Part shown: positions 41,886 through 50,648 of the stretch, piece after piece
Position numbering within the stretch: position 1 is the first letter of the stretch
Layout of the letters: each line of letters begins with the position of its first letter
Origin: Microbacterium sp. MYb45
GTDB lineage: Bacteria > Actinomycetota > Actinomycetes > Actinomycetales > Microbacteriaceae
Direction of reading: 5' to 3'
Assembly: GCF_002979655.1 (NCBI RefSeq)
Contig: NZ_PCPG01000020.1
Span: 1 to 57,195, forward strand
Length of the DNA stretch: 57,195 nt
Made by a program: the position numbers and the translations under genes
Notes under the pieces: generated by a model
The model's database searches: none
What the model saw: the letters and a program-made list of their open reading frames with translations, nothing else
What the model was told of the DNA's origin: nothing

Positions 41886-42827
41886 ATGGCCAAGCGATCG
41901 AGCGGCATCACCCTGCAGCAGCTCACCTATTACATCGAGGTCGCCGCGGAGGGATCGATCAGCGCCGCCGCCGATCTGCTCTACGTCGCGCAGCCCACGA
42001 TGTCGGCGGCGATGAAAGACCTCGAGAGCCGAGTGGGCCGTGTACTCCTCCTCCGCTCCGCGCGCGGAGTGACACTCACCACCGATGGTATCGAGTTCCT
42101 CGGCTACGCCCGACAGGTCGTCGAGCAGGTCGCGCTCCTCGAGCAGCGCTACCTCGACCGGCCGCCGTCCCGGCGCCTGCTCGGGGTGTCGACGCAGCAC
42201 TACTCGTTCGCGGTCGACGCCTTGGTGCGGATGGTGAAGGCGACCTCGGCGGCCGAGTACGAGTTCTCGCTGCGGGAGACGCGCACGTGGGACATCATCG
42301 AAGACGTCCGCACCCTCCGCAGCGAGTTGGGGATCCTCTACCGCAACGACTTCAACCGCAACGTCATCGACAAGCTGCTCCGCGACTCCGGGCTCGCGTT
42401 CCACCCGCTCTTCGTCGCCGAGCCGCACATCTTCATCTCACGCAAGAATCCGCTCGCCTCGCGGGATCGTGTGACCCTCGACGACCTCGCCGAGGTGCCG
42501 CGCCTGACCTTCGATCAGGGCGCGAACAACTCCTTCTACTTCGCCGAGGAGATCCTCTCCACCCTCTCGAGCCCGCAGGAGATCCGGGTCTCCGACCGCG
42601 CGACGATCTTCAACCTCATGATCGGACTCGACGGGTACACCATCTCGACGGGCATCATCAGCGACGACCTCGACCCCGAGATCGTCGCCATCCCCCTCGA
42701 CGTCGACGAGCGCATCGAGATCGGCTGGATCGGCCACTCCGCGATCCCGCTCACCGAGCAGGCGCAGCGCTACCTCGCCGAACTGCGGACGGTCGTCTCG
42801 GGATTCGGGGTGGAACTGCTCGGGTGA
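41886..42827 (+). CDS. LysR-family regulator, probable controller of mesXD, 313 aa
   Basis: N-terminal winged HTH: LQQLTYYIEVAAEGSISAAADLL with AQPTMSAAMKDLESRVG, shown in parts (GSISAAADLL, TMSAAMKDLESRVG). The type 2 periplasmic-binding-protein-like effector domain follows. Divergent placement from mesX and a LysR-type palindrome between them support local control. The inducer could relate to sulfur or methionine status; this is inference. Confidence 0.88.
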   Translation: MAKRSSGITLQQLTYYIEVAAEGSISAAADLLYVAQPTMSAAMKDLESRVGRVLLLRSARGVTLTTDGIEFLGYARQVVEQVALLEQRYLDRPPSRRLLGVSTQHYSFAVDALVRMVKATSAAEYEFSLRETRTWDIIEDVRTLRSELGILYRNDFNRNVIDKLLRDSGLAFHPLFVAEPHIFISRKNPLASRDRVTLDDLAEVPRLTFDQGANNSFYFAEEILSTLSSPQEIRVSDRATIFNLMIGLDGYTISTGIISDDLDPEIVAIPLDVDERIEIGWIGHSAIPLTEQAQRYLAELRTVVSGFGVELLG

Positions 42828-42908
42828 GCCCGTCCCTCGCTATGCGGCGTTCGGCGCACCGCGCTAGGTTGAGCAGTCGAACCACTCCTGACCGGAAGGC
42901 AACAGCAC

Positions 42909-43685
42909 ATGCGCGTCACCCCTCGCGTCTGGATCGGCTTGGCGATCTACGTCGGTTACGTCGTCGTCATCTTCGTCGTGTCGAAGCTCAGCGGGGTGGC
43001 GTACACCGACATCGGAAAGTCCGCCGAGTTCACCTGGCGCGGCGCGGTGCTCGATCTCGCTGTCGGCGCTATCCTCCTCGCCATCACCACCTGGGCGCTG
43101 GGATGGTGGAAGCCTGCACTGTTCGAGCGCAAGCGGTCACACCACAAGTGGCCGATCTTCGTTCCGGCGTTGATGTTCGTCGTCGCTGTGGTGAACCTGT
43201 TCAGCACCGACTGGTCCCAGTTCGACACGTCATTCCTCCTGTCCCTGCTCGCCCTCGGAGTCGCCGTCGGATTCTGCGAAGAACTGATGTCGCGAGGGCT
43301 CCTGCTGACAGCGTTCCGCTCACGCCTATCCGAGGTCTGGGTCTGGCTGCTCACGTCGATCCTCTTCGGCGCGATGCACCTGCTCAACGCCGCCCTCGGG
43401 GCCCCGCTCCCGGGCACTCTCGGTCAAGTGGTGATCGCCGCCATGTCCGGCACCTGCTTCTACATCGTGCGACGGGTCACCGGCTCTCTCATCTGGGCCA
43501 TGGCGCTGCACGGCCTGTGGGACGTGTCCGTCTTCGCGGTCGGCTTCGCACCCCTCAACGGCGCAGGGGCGAGCATCCTGGTGCCCGTCATCGGCATCCT
43601 CGCTGTCGTCGTCGTCCACTGGGTGATCAAGGGCACAGACGAGAAGCCGGTCGGAGCAACGACCACCGCACCCGCACAGGCCTAG
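42909..43685 (+). CDS. CPBP-family intramembrane metalloprotease, 258 aa
   Basis: About seven hydrophobic helices. The three active-site motifs are visible: EELMSRG (Glu124, Glu125, Arg129), FGAMH (His157) and HGLWD (about 201). This places it in the CAAX protease/bacteriocin-processing family. GGAAGG upstream is the likely ribosome binding site. Target proteins are unknown; it is not next to a bacteriocin gene. Confidence 0.9.
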   Translation: MRVTPRVWIGLAIYVGYVVVIFVVSKLSGVAYTDIGKSAEFTWRGAVLDLAVGAILLAITTWALGWWKPALFERKRSHHKWPIFVPALMFVVAVVNLFSTDWSQFDTSFLLSLLALGVAVGFCEELMSRGLLLTAFRSRLSEVWVWLLTSILFGAMHLLNAALGAPLPGTLGQVVIAAMSGTCFYIVRRVTGSLIWAMALHGLWDVSVFAVGFAPLNGAGASILVPVIGILAVVVVHWVIKGTDEKPVGATTTAPAQA

Positions 43686-43701
43686 CCCGCCAGCGCGAGC
43701 G

Positions 43702-44226
43702 TCAGAGGTACTGCTCCATCCGCGCGGTGAGGTTCGCACGATGTTCTTCGAACCGGCGGCTGGTCTCGAGCGTGCTGATCCCCTCGCCTGCCGGCGTGAG
43801 GAGATCGAGATCGTCGCGCGCGAAAAGCACGTCGTAGAAGGGCGCGAGCTCCTCGTCGGAGTACTTGTGCAGCCCCGCGAGCGTCTGCAGCGGCGTGCCC
43901 CAGCGGGCGGCGTTGGCATTCACGTCTGCCCCACCCTCCAGGAGTCGCTCGACGAGCGGCACCTCGCCGGCGAAATCGTGGGAGGTCTGGGAGAAGAGGA
44001 TGTGCAGCGTCGAATACCCTTCCGGCGCGACGACTGCTCCCGCGTCAGCCCCGTCGTCGAGCAGCCGATTCGAGATCGCGATGCGGGCGTCGAGGTGCCG
44101 GTTTCCCAGCGCACGATGCAGGAGCGTCAGCCCGGTAGAGCCGACGGCGTGAGCGTCTCCGTCATAGAGGGCGATGAAGTCCTCGTAGGAACCTGACTTC
44201 GCTGATCCGTAGGCGCTCGGCATCAT
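43702..44226 (-). CDS. Ankyrin-repeat protein, 174 aa (paralogue A)
   Basis: Ankyrin-type helices with TLLHRALGNRHLDAR, TLHILFSQT and VERLLEGGADVNA-N-WGTPL landmarks, three to four repeats. AGGAG precedes the ATG. It is clearly homologous to the protein at 45995 (LLHRAL, FYDV, DLL and GADVN/GADIN in the same positions). Such single-domain cytosolic ankyrins often act as immunity or binding proteins. Last gene of a four-gene minus-strand group. Confidence 0.85.
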   Translation of the reverse strand: MMPSAYGSAKSGSYEDFIALYDGDAHAVGSTGLTLLHRALGNRHLDARIAISNRLLDDGADAGAVVAPEGYSTLHILFSQTSHDFAGEVPLVERLLEGGADVNANAARWGTPLQTLAGLHKYSDEELAPFYDVLFARDDLDLLTPAGEGISTLETSRRFEEHRANLTARMEQYL

Positions 44227-44291
44227 CCATCTCCTATCTGGCCGTGTTCTATCTGACTGTGTTTCCACGAGGTCGGGGCCGGGATGAACCC

Positions 44292-45350
44292 TCAACTCGT
44301 GATGCGGCCGCCCAGTGCGGGGCGTCGGGCCCACTTCATCCGCAGCCGCTGCAGGGCCGTCAGAGCGTCGGCGCGCGTGGCCGCGTACGTCGAGGACCCG
44401 ACGAACCACGGCTCGATCGCGAACCTGTCGCCCTGCCAGCGGAAGCCGAGGCCGGCCATCGAGAGCCCGAGGATCCGGGCGAACTCCGCGGCGGCGTGAT
44501 CCAGTTCCTGTCGAGACATGACGGCATCCGCGGGTTCGATGCGCTCGAGCATGGCGGTGAAGGCGGGCCAGGAGTCGTCGAATCCTCGCAGCCACACCGG
44601 ATCCGTGCGGACCACGTTCAGGAATCCGCCGTCGGGCACGACCACGTTCCGGGCGGCGGCATACGCGAGTCCGCGCCACCCGATCAGCACGCAGCTCGTC
44701 ACTTCGAACACCAGCCGATCGACGGAGCGATGACCTTGGTACGTGGCGACGGCGATGTCGAGGTTGGCCTGCAGATCGGCGATGATCGCGGCCGGCTCCC
44801 ACACGGGCTCGCCGCGGCGGAACTCTCCGCCGACGCGGATCTCTGCCCGGTACTCCTCGATGATCGCGGCAGCTCCACCCACGAGATTGAGATCGCGGAA
44901 GCTCGCGGTCGCATCGGGCTGATACACCTGTCCGTTCTGATGCATGATGACGTGCTGCGCTTCGTGCACGAGCACGCGCCTGGCGATCAGTTCGTTGACC
45001 TCGGTCTGGTCGCGGTCGAGATCATTGCGGAAGTAGTGCGCGTGCAGCAGCACGACGGCGCGGCCGTCCGGCAGGCGGATCGTCTTCCCCGCGGAGAGTC
45101 CCGCACCGTGCTCGACGGTATGGATCCCCGTGGCGTCCTTGTCGGGAGACCAGCGCTCCACCGAGCCGGCCATGTACCCGGTCACCACCAACTGCACGCG
45201 TGCAGGATCCGGAACGGAACGGTCGAGGTGCCCCCAGCACCACGCGAGCGTCTTCGGCACCGACGGAGGCTCGACCGTGACATCGACCAGCTCGAGATCG
45301 ACACCCTCGACCAGCAGCTCGACCAGCGGCTGCGGCGTGCCGCCCGTCAT
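44292..45350 (-). CDS. HEAQH-motif protein, putative metallopeptidase-like, 352 aa
   Basis: The visible motif is VHEAQHVIMHQ, an HExxH zinc-protease pattern, near residue 130, with a nearby hydrophobic helix and a Glu-containing segment (IIEEYRAEIRVG) that could supply a third ligand. No signal peptide or membrane segment is seen. The family is not recognised. The gene lies between DUF4304-like and ankyrin genes and starts 13 bp after the former. Activity as a peptidase is inferred only from the motif. Confidence 0.6.
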   Translation of the reverse strand: MTGGTPQPLVELLVEGVDLELVDVTVEPPSVPKTLAWCWGHLDRSVPDPARVQLVVTGYMAGSVERWSPDKDATGIHTVEHGAGLSAGKTIRLPDGRAVVLLHAHYFRNDLDRDQTEVNELIARRVLVHEAQHVIMHQNGQVYQPDATASFRDLNLVGGAAAIIEEYRAEIRVGGEFRRGEPVWEPAAIIADLQANLDIAVATYQGHRSVDRLVFEVTSCVLIGWRGLAYAAARNVVVPDGGFLNVVRTDPVWLRGFDDSWPAFTAMLERIEPADAVMSRQELDHAAAEFARILGLSMAGLGFRWQGDRFAIEPWFVGSSTYAATRADALTALQRLRMKWARRPALGGRITS

Positions 45351-45363
45351 CCGATCGCGCCGG

Positions 45364-45990
45364 TCACGGGGTGGCGAGCCAGGTTCGCCAGGGCGTCTCC
45401 GGGGAGATGTGCGCGGCGACGTCGTCGAGCATGTTCGCGAGTTTCTCCCACCGCGGCTGATCACCGAAGTATTCGTGGAGGCCTGTGACGAAGGCCTGTG
45501 CGCGGTCCAGCTGATCGTGCTGCAGGTACCACGCGAAAACGCCCTCGAAAACGGAGAGCTTCTTCCCGGAGAGGTAGTCGACGGCATCGGCCGTCGTCGT
45601 GAATTCGTTCATCCTGCCGAGCACCGCGTCGATACCGCGAACCCCCACCGCACCGATGTCGGCCGGGTCGGATTCCTGCGTGATGGCGATCGCCTCGGGG
45701 AGGCTCCGATCGACGTTGTGGGGGCGGAACATGAGGCTGTTCGGGCGTGGCCTGCTATCCACCCCAGCCAGGAGTTCGCTGATTGCCGGCAGGCGGATGA
45801 TGCCGTTGAGATACACGAAGCCTTGACCCCCGCCGACGCCATGGCGCTGAATCTCCACTGTCTGGACCGTCTCACCGACCGAACGTCGGAACTTGGTGGT
45901 CCCGTCCGCTTCGAACCCCTTCTCCAGGAGATACGGCTTCAGGGTGTCTTTCACCGCGCTGGTGATGATGTCGGCGGGCCTCATGTCCAT
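45364..45990 (-). CDS. DUF4304-like protein, 208 aa
   Basis: N-terminal pattern SAVKDTLKPYLLEKGFEADGTTKF, shown in part (LKPYLLEKGFEADG-TKFRR), with the following VQTVEIQRHGVGGGQGFVYLNGII strand region, is that of DUF4304. Such proteins are often found as standalone or immunity-like proteins. Start ATG at 45990; a second Met is two codons later. It lies 4 bp after the ankyrin paralogue B and before the HEAQH gene. Confidence 0.7.
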   Translation of the reverse strand: MDMRPADIITSAVKDTLKPYLLEKGFEADGTTKFRRSVGETVQTVEIQRHGVGGGQGFVYLNGIIRLPAISELLAGVDSRPRPNSLMFRPHNVDRSLPEAIAITQESDPADIGAVGVRGIDAVLGRMNEFTTTADAVDYLSGKKLSVFEGVFAWYLQHDQLDRAQAFVTGLHEYFGDQPRWEKLANMLDDVAAHISPETPWRTWLATP

Positions 45991-45994
45991 CCAC

Positions 45995-46573
45995 CTACTC
46001 TTTCGCTGCGGTCTCGGGAGCCTGCTGGCCGCGCTCTGCGAGGTAGGCGGCCGCACGGCGCTTCAGGTCGGAACGATGCGGTTCGCGCATGAGCTGGATG
46101 CTCTCGTACACCGAGCGCCCATCCTTCGCCGTTGCCAGCAGATCGAGGTGCGGCTGTTCGAAGAACACGTCGTAGAACGGCGCCAGCGTGGCATCCGAGA
46201 ACTTCGCCTGACGGGCGATGGTGAGCAATGGAGTGCGGAAACGACCGGAGAAGTGATTGATGTCGGCACCCGCCTCGATGAGCCGGCGTAGCAACGGCAC
46301 CTCCGCCGGCACGTCGTGGTCACCCCGGCCGAGCAGGGCGTGCAGCACGGTGTTCCGCTCGCCACCGACCCCGGAGAGGGCGGTGGCATCGGCCCCCTCG
46401 TCGAGCAGGAACGAACTGATCGCCACGCGTGCCGAGAGGTCACCGTTGGTCAGAGCGCGGTGCAGCAGGGTCTGCCCGTCACCGAAGTCACGCCCGGCGT
46501 CGCCCGGCTGGAATGCGGCGACGAACTCGTCGAACGAGGCGTTCGCCGCGAGGAACCACACGTCGGTGCTCAC
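45995..46573 (-). CDS. Ankyrin-repeat protein, 192 aa (paralogue B)
   Basis: Ankyrin helices with TLLHRALTNGDLSAR, TVLHALLGRGDH and LLRRLIEAGADINHF followed by RTPLLTIARQ. GTG start at 46573. Paralogous to the gene at 43702 over most of its length, with a longer N-terminal segment and C-terminal extension. First gene of the four-gene group; divergent from the ABC operon at 46713. Confidence 0.82.
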   Translation of the reverse strand: MSTDVWFLAANASFDEFVAAFQPGDAGRDFGDGQTLLHRALTNGDLSARVAISSFLLDEGADATALSGVGGERNTVLHALLGRGDHDVPAEVPLLRRLIEAGADINHFSGRFRTPLLTIARQAKFSDATLAPFYDVFFEQPHLDLLATAKDGRSVYESIQLMREPHRSDLKRRAAAYLAERGQQAPETAAKE

Positions 46574-46662
46574 GAGGCACCGCCTTCGATCTGGCTGTGG
46601 GAGACACGGAAACGGGGATGCATGCGCACCACGCTAGCCGACCTCGAAGGAGCCGCAGACCT

Positions 46663-46705
46663 CAACCCGTGGTTGGTGTTCGCCTGAGCCGGCGCCTCTT
46701 AGCGT
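46663..46705 (+). promoter_or_regulatory. Operator CAACC-N3-GGTTG and leaderless -10 box
   Basis: A 13-bp palindrome at 46663-46675 matches the one at 48827-48839 upstream of the second ABC operon. TAGCGT (46700-46705) is a -10 box 7 nt before the ATG at 46713. The operator lies about 25 bp upstream of the -10 box, in the position of an activator or repressor site. Confidence 0.6.
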
Positions 46706-46712
46706 GTGCTCC

Positions 46713-47447
46713 ATGCACGCATCAGATCACGCCCACGACGTCGACAGCCGTGACCGAATACCACGCCTCCGTGCAACCGATCTGACCCATCACTATGGTT
46801 CGACGGTCGCGCTCGACCGGGTGTCGCTGACGATCCTCGACGGCGAAGCCGTGGCGATCATGGGGGCATCCGGATCGGGGAAGAGCACGCTGCTCCTCGT
46901 GCTGGCCGGGGTCATCCGCCCCGACTCCGGCACAGTGATGCTGCGCACCGAACGCGGCACGGCGGATGTCGCGGCGATGGCGGATCGTGAGCGCTCAGCG
47001 CTGCGGTTGACGGAGTTCGGTTTCGTGTTCCAGGACGGAATGCTCATTCCGGAGTTGACCGCCGTGGAGAACGTGTCTCTGCCTCTGCTGTTGAACGGCA
47101 CGGGGCGGGCGGAGGCCGAGCGGACCGCCGAGAGTCTGCTCGCAGAGCTGGGCTTGGGCGGCATGGAAGACCGACGGATCGGCCAGCTCTCCGGCGGACA
47201 GGCGCAGCGGGTCGCCATCGCCCGCGCACGCGCGACGAATGCCCGCGTGATCTTCGCCGACGAACCGACCGGGGCGCTCGATTCGCGCACGGCGTCGGAT
47301 GTTCTCGGGGTACTTCTGGCAGCGACATCCGGGCAGGGGCGATCCCTGGTCGTGGTGACGCATGACGAGGATGTCGCCGCGCGGTGCGATCGGGTGGTGC
47401 GCCTCCGCGACGGACGAATCGATGCCGCCAAGGAGGCGTCCCGATGA
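46713..47447 (+). CDS. ABC transporter ATP-binding protein (MacB/LolD-like), 244 aa
   Basis: Walker A GASGSGKST, signature LSGGQAQR, Walker B VIFADEPTGALDS and switch His in VTHDED. The ADEPTGALD form is typical of ATPases that work with FtsX-type permeases. ATG at 46713 is preferred over GTG at 46704 because TAGCGT lies 7 nt upstream. It overlaps its permease gene by ATGA. Confidence 0.92.
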   Translation: MHASDHAHDVDSRDRIPRLRATDLTHHYGSTVALDRVSLTILDGEAVAIMGASGSGKSTLLLVLAGVIRPDSGTVMLRTERGTADVAAMADRERSALRLTEFGFVFQDGMLIPELTAVENVSLPLLLNGTGRAEAERTAESLLAELGLGGMEDRRIGQLSGGQAQRVAIARARATNARVIFADEPTGALDSRTASDVLGVLLAATSGQGRSLVVVTHDEDVAARCDRVVRLRDGRIDAAKEASR

Positions 47448-48784
47448 GACTGCGGGCGCTGGCCGTGCTCGTGCGTCCCTCCCGCGGCGACGCTTCCGCC
47501 GTGACGCTCCCGGTGGTGGCCTTCGCGATCATCGGAGCGGTGACGTATCTGGCCGCAGCCTTGGCGAGGTTGTTCTGGATGGCGTCGGATGACGGTTTCG
47601 GCCAGTACAGCATCCTGGCGGTCGCCATGGTCGCTGTGCTGGTGGTGCCCGCCGGCACCCTGGGGACATCGGCAGCTCAGCTTTCCGCCCGTCGAAGGGA
47701 AGACCGTCTGGCGGTGCTGCGTCTGCTGGGCGCGTCATCGACGTGGGTCCGTGGGTTCGCCGTGATCGAGGCGTCTCTTCTCGCTGCGGCTGGGGCGATC
47801 GCCGGCCTGCTCGGCTATGCCGTTCTCGTCCCCGCGCTCACCCTGGTGCCGATAGCCGGTGAGCGCCCCGCTCTCTCCGAGGTGTGGCTCCCGGCGTGGA
47901 CACTCGGAGTTCTGGTCTGCGCCCTCACAGCCGTGGCGGCGATCAGTGCCGCGGTGGGGCTGCGCCGCGTGATCATCTCGCCTCTGGGAGTTCGGATGCG
48001 GACGGATGCTCCGCGTCTCCACTGGGTTCGGCTGCTGGCGGGCGCCGTCGTGCTCGCCGGTGGCGTCACTCTGATGCAGGTGACGTCGGTGAGTTGGGGC
48101 GCTGTGGGGATCACCGCAGCGATCGTGGTCGTGCTCGTGGCGGTCATGGCTGTTCTCAATCTCGTAGGGCCGTTCCTGATCGGCTGGCGCGCACGGTGGA
48201 AGCTCGCTCGCGCCCGGACGGCTGAAGACCTGATCGCAGCTCGCGGCGTGCTGGAGTCCCCGGCGGCGGCGTGGCGATGGGTGTCCGGGGTGGGACTGGC
48301 GAGCTTCATCGCGGTTCCGGCTGGCTCGGTTCTGGGGTTCCTCGACATGGTGGAGAACGGGGACACCATCCTCGCGGCGGACCAGCTGGTGTTCTTCGCC
48401 GACATCCGCACGGTCGTCATCGCCGCGGTGGCGGTGTCGTATCTGCTCGTGGCATGCACGGTCGGCATCACTCAGGCGGCGTCCGTGCTGGAACGTCGCG
48501 CCCTCTACGTCAGCCTCGACCGGTTGGGCATGCCGCCACGGGTGATGAATCGCTCCCGACGTCTCGCCGTGGCCTCTCCGCTGTTCGTCGCGGCGGTCTT
48601 TCCGGCCGTGGCCGCATGCGTCCTGTTCGCCCCGGTGGTCGCACTGTCGGTCTTCACCGCCCCTCTGTTCATCGCCACCGTCATCGCGTGCATCGCGCTC
48701 GGCGTTCTGCTCGTGCAGCTCGGGGTCGTCGCGACGGATCCCCTGCTGCGGCGCGTCCTCGCTGCGCCCGACCGGGCTCTGTAG
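47444..48784 (+). CDS. FtsX-like ABC permease, 446 aa
   Basis: About eight to ten membrane helices. The region RREDRLAVLRLLGASSTWVRGFAVIEA (core LAVLRLLGASSTWV) is the FtsX-type coupling segment. No large extracellular MacB domain is present, so it is closest to the short peptide- or antibiotic-resistance permeases. AAGGAGG is 7 nt from the ATG, and the gene overlaps the ATPase by ATGA. Substrate unknown. Confidence 0.88.
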   Translation: MRLRALAVLVRPSRGDASAVTLPVVAFAIIGAVTYLAAALARLFWMASDDGFGQYSILAVAMVAVLVVPAGTLGTSAAQLSARRREDRLAVLRLLGASSTWVRGFAVIEASLLAAAGAIAGLLGYAVLVPALTLVPIAGERPALSEVWLPAWTLGVLVCALTAVAAISAAVGLRRVIISPLGVRMRTDAPRLHWVRLLAGAVVLAGGVTLMQVTSVSWGAVGITAAIVVVLVAVMAVLNLVGPFLIGWRARWKLARARTAEDLIAARGVLESPAAAWRWVSGVGLASFIAVPAGSVLGFLDMVENGDTILAADQLVFFADIRTVVIAAVAVSYLLVACTVGITQAASVLERRALYVSLDRLGMPPRVMNRSRRLAVASPLFVAAVFPAVAACVLFAPVVALSVFTAPLFIATVIACIALGVLLVQLGVVATDPLLRRVLAAPDRAL

Positions 48785-48826
48785 CCCTCCGCCGGACGCC
48801 CCCATCCGTCGGTGGACCTCGAAGAT

Positions 48827-48839
48827 CAACCCCTGGTTG
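48827..48839 (+). promoter_or_regulatory. Operator CAACC-N3-GGTTG before the second ABC operon
   Basis: Same 13-bp palindrome as at 46663-46675, preceded in both cases by a GACCTCGAAG string (48815-48824 and 46640-46649). It lies 72 bp before the ATG of the ATPase. A candidate site for the NarL-type response regulator of the same operon. Confidence 0.55.
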
Positions 48840-48910
48840 GCGGGCGGGCGGAGTGCGGATTTCTACCGTTGAAACAGGTCGACGAGAAACGCGAAATCGA
48901 AGGAGACGCA

Positions 48911-49819
48911 ATGACGATCGAGGTTCAGAATCTCAGCAAACGGTACGGCGATCGCTATGCCGTGCGAGACGTGTCGTTCACGGTTCAGCCGGGTGCGGTC
49001 ACGGGATTTCTCGGGCCGAATGGAGCGGGCAAGTCGACCACGATGCGCTCGATCGTCGGACTCGACCGCCCGTCGTCGGGGCAGGCACTGATCGACGGGA
49101 AGCAGTACGCCTCCTACCGAGCGCCGTTGCAGCAGGTCGGCGCGCTGCTCGACGCGAGATCGGCCCACAAGTCCCGCACGGCCGTGAACTACCTGGCCTC
49201 GATCGCGGCCACCCACCACATCCCGAGGGCCAGGGTCGATGAGGTGCTCGACGCGACCGGACTGACCTCGGTGGCGAAGAAGAAGGTGGGCGGGTTCTCG
49301 CTGGGCATGGGCCAGCGGCTCGGCATCGCCGCCGCACTGCTGGGCGACCCGTCGACGTTGATCCTCGACGAACCCGTGAACGGTCTCGACCCCGAAGGCG
49401 TCACCTGGGTGCGTACCCTGCTCGGTGATCTCGCCGCTGAGGGGCGCACCGTGTTCCTCTCGTCGCACCTGCTCAGCGAGCTCGCACTGATCGCGGACCA
49501 CGTCATCATCATCGGACGCGGCGAGATCATCGCGGACTCACCGATCGACGCTCTCACGGCGGGCGGGCAGACCAGAGTGCGGGTGCGCACCACGGACACC
49601 GCCGCGTTGAGCAACCGGATCGCGAACGCCGGCGTCACGGTCACCTCTTCGGAGCTGGAGCTCTTGGAGATCGACGGACTCACCGCGGAGGAGATCGCTC
49701 GGGCAGCGCACGAAGCCGGCATCCTCCTGACGGAGCTGACGCCTGTACGCCAGACCCTCGAAGACGCCTACAACGCGCTGACCCGAGACGCCGTCGAGTA
49801 TGCCTCGACCGGGCTCTGA
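48911..49819 (+). CDS. ABC transporter ATP-binding protein (BcrA-like), 302 aa
   Basis: Walker A GPNGAGKST, signature FSLGMGQR, Walker B LILDEPVNGLDP and switch His in SSHLL. The C-terminal 90-residue extension and the SLGMGQR signature are typical of BcrA/antibiotic-resistance ATPases. AAGGAG precedes the ATG. It is the first gene of an operon with a permease and a two-component system. Confidence 0.92.
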   Translation: MTIEVQNLSKRYGDRYAVRDVSFTVQPGAVTGFLGPNGAGKSTTMRSIVGLDRPSSGQALIDGKQYASYRAPLQQVGALLDARSAHKSRTAVNYLASIAATHHIPRARVDEVLDATGLTSVAKKKVGGFSLGMGQRLGIAAALLGDPSTLILDEPVNGLDPEGVTWVRTLLGDLAAEGRTVFLSSHLLSELALIADHVIIIGRGEIIADSPIDALTAGGQTRVRVRTTDTAALSNRIANAGVTVTSSELELLEIDGLTAEEIARAAHEAGILLTELTPVRQTLEDAYNALTRDAVEYASTGL

Positions 49820-49841
49820 GATCAGCTCCGCAGAAAGGACC

Positions 49842-50648
49842 ATGATGACCACTCTCACCGAGCCGGTGAAAGCCACCGGAAGAAATGCCGACCTCCCCGG
49901 CGCGATCCGTTCGGAATGGATCAAGTTCCGGGGCCTCACCTCGAACTTCGCCCTGGCCGGATTCACCCTGCTGCTGCTCATCGCGAACGGGATCGCGATG
50001 CCGTTGGCCTATGTGTTCCGTGACCGCGGTTCGCCCAAGGCCGACTACGAGGCCTACGCGGAGATGATCGTCGACAAGACCGGATACGTCGGCGTCGTCC
50101 TCGCTGTCCTCGCCGCCCTGATGGTGACCAACGAGTACCGCTCGGGTCAGATCAAGACGACGCTCCTTTCGGTCCCCCAGCGGGTTCCGGCGCTGGTGTC
50201 GAAGGCCACGATCATCGCCGCCGTGTCCTTCGTGATCGGCGTGGTCAGCTCGAGCATCGGATTCGCGATCGCACCGACCATCCTCGCCGGCGGCGGCTAC
50301 AGCTATCCGTTGGATACCGCTGATGCGATCCGCCTCATCCTCGGGTCGGGGCTCTACCTGGCGACACTGAGCATCATCGGCATCGCCGTCGGCTCGCTCA
50401 TCCGGAACGTGGTCGCGGCCGTCCTGACGACCATCGTGTTCCTGATCATCGTGCCGGTGATCCCGCAGATGTTCTCCGAATACGGCACCGAGATTACCCG
50501 CTTCTTCCCGATCGAGTCGGGGTCGCTCCTTCTGGCACCCCTCGGAACCGACCCGATGGGGCCCTGGGGCGGCTATCTCGTACTCTTGGCCTGGAGCGTC
50601 GTCCTGTTCACCGCAGCCGCGATCGTGCTCAGACGCCGGGACGCATGA
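49842..50648 (+). CDS. ABC-2-type permease, 268 aa
   Basis: Six hydrophobic segments with RSEWIKFRGL at the N-terminus and EYRSGQIKTTLLSVPQR, the loop characteristic of ABC-2 permeases of the BcrB class. AAAGG precedes two consecutive Met codons (49842, 49845); the second may be the true start. It pairs with the BcrA-like ATPase and overlaps the kinase gene by ATGA. Confidence 0.88.
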   Translation: MMTTLTEPVKATGRNADLPGAIRSEWIKFRGLTSNFALAGFTLLLLIANGIAMPLAYVFRDRGSPKADYEAYAEMIVDKTGYVGVVLAVLAALMVTNEYRSGQIKTTLLSVPQRVPALVSKATIIAAVSFVIGVVSSSIGFAIAPTILAGGGYSYPLDTADAIRLILGSGLYLATLSIIGIAVGSLIRNVVAAVLTTIVFLIIVPVIPQMFSEYGTEITRFFPIESGSLLLAPLGTDPMGPWGGYLVLLAWSVVLFTAAAIVLRRRDA

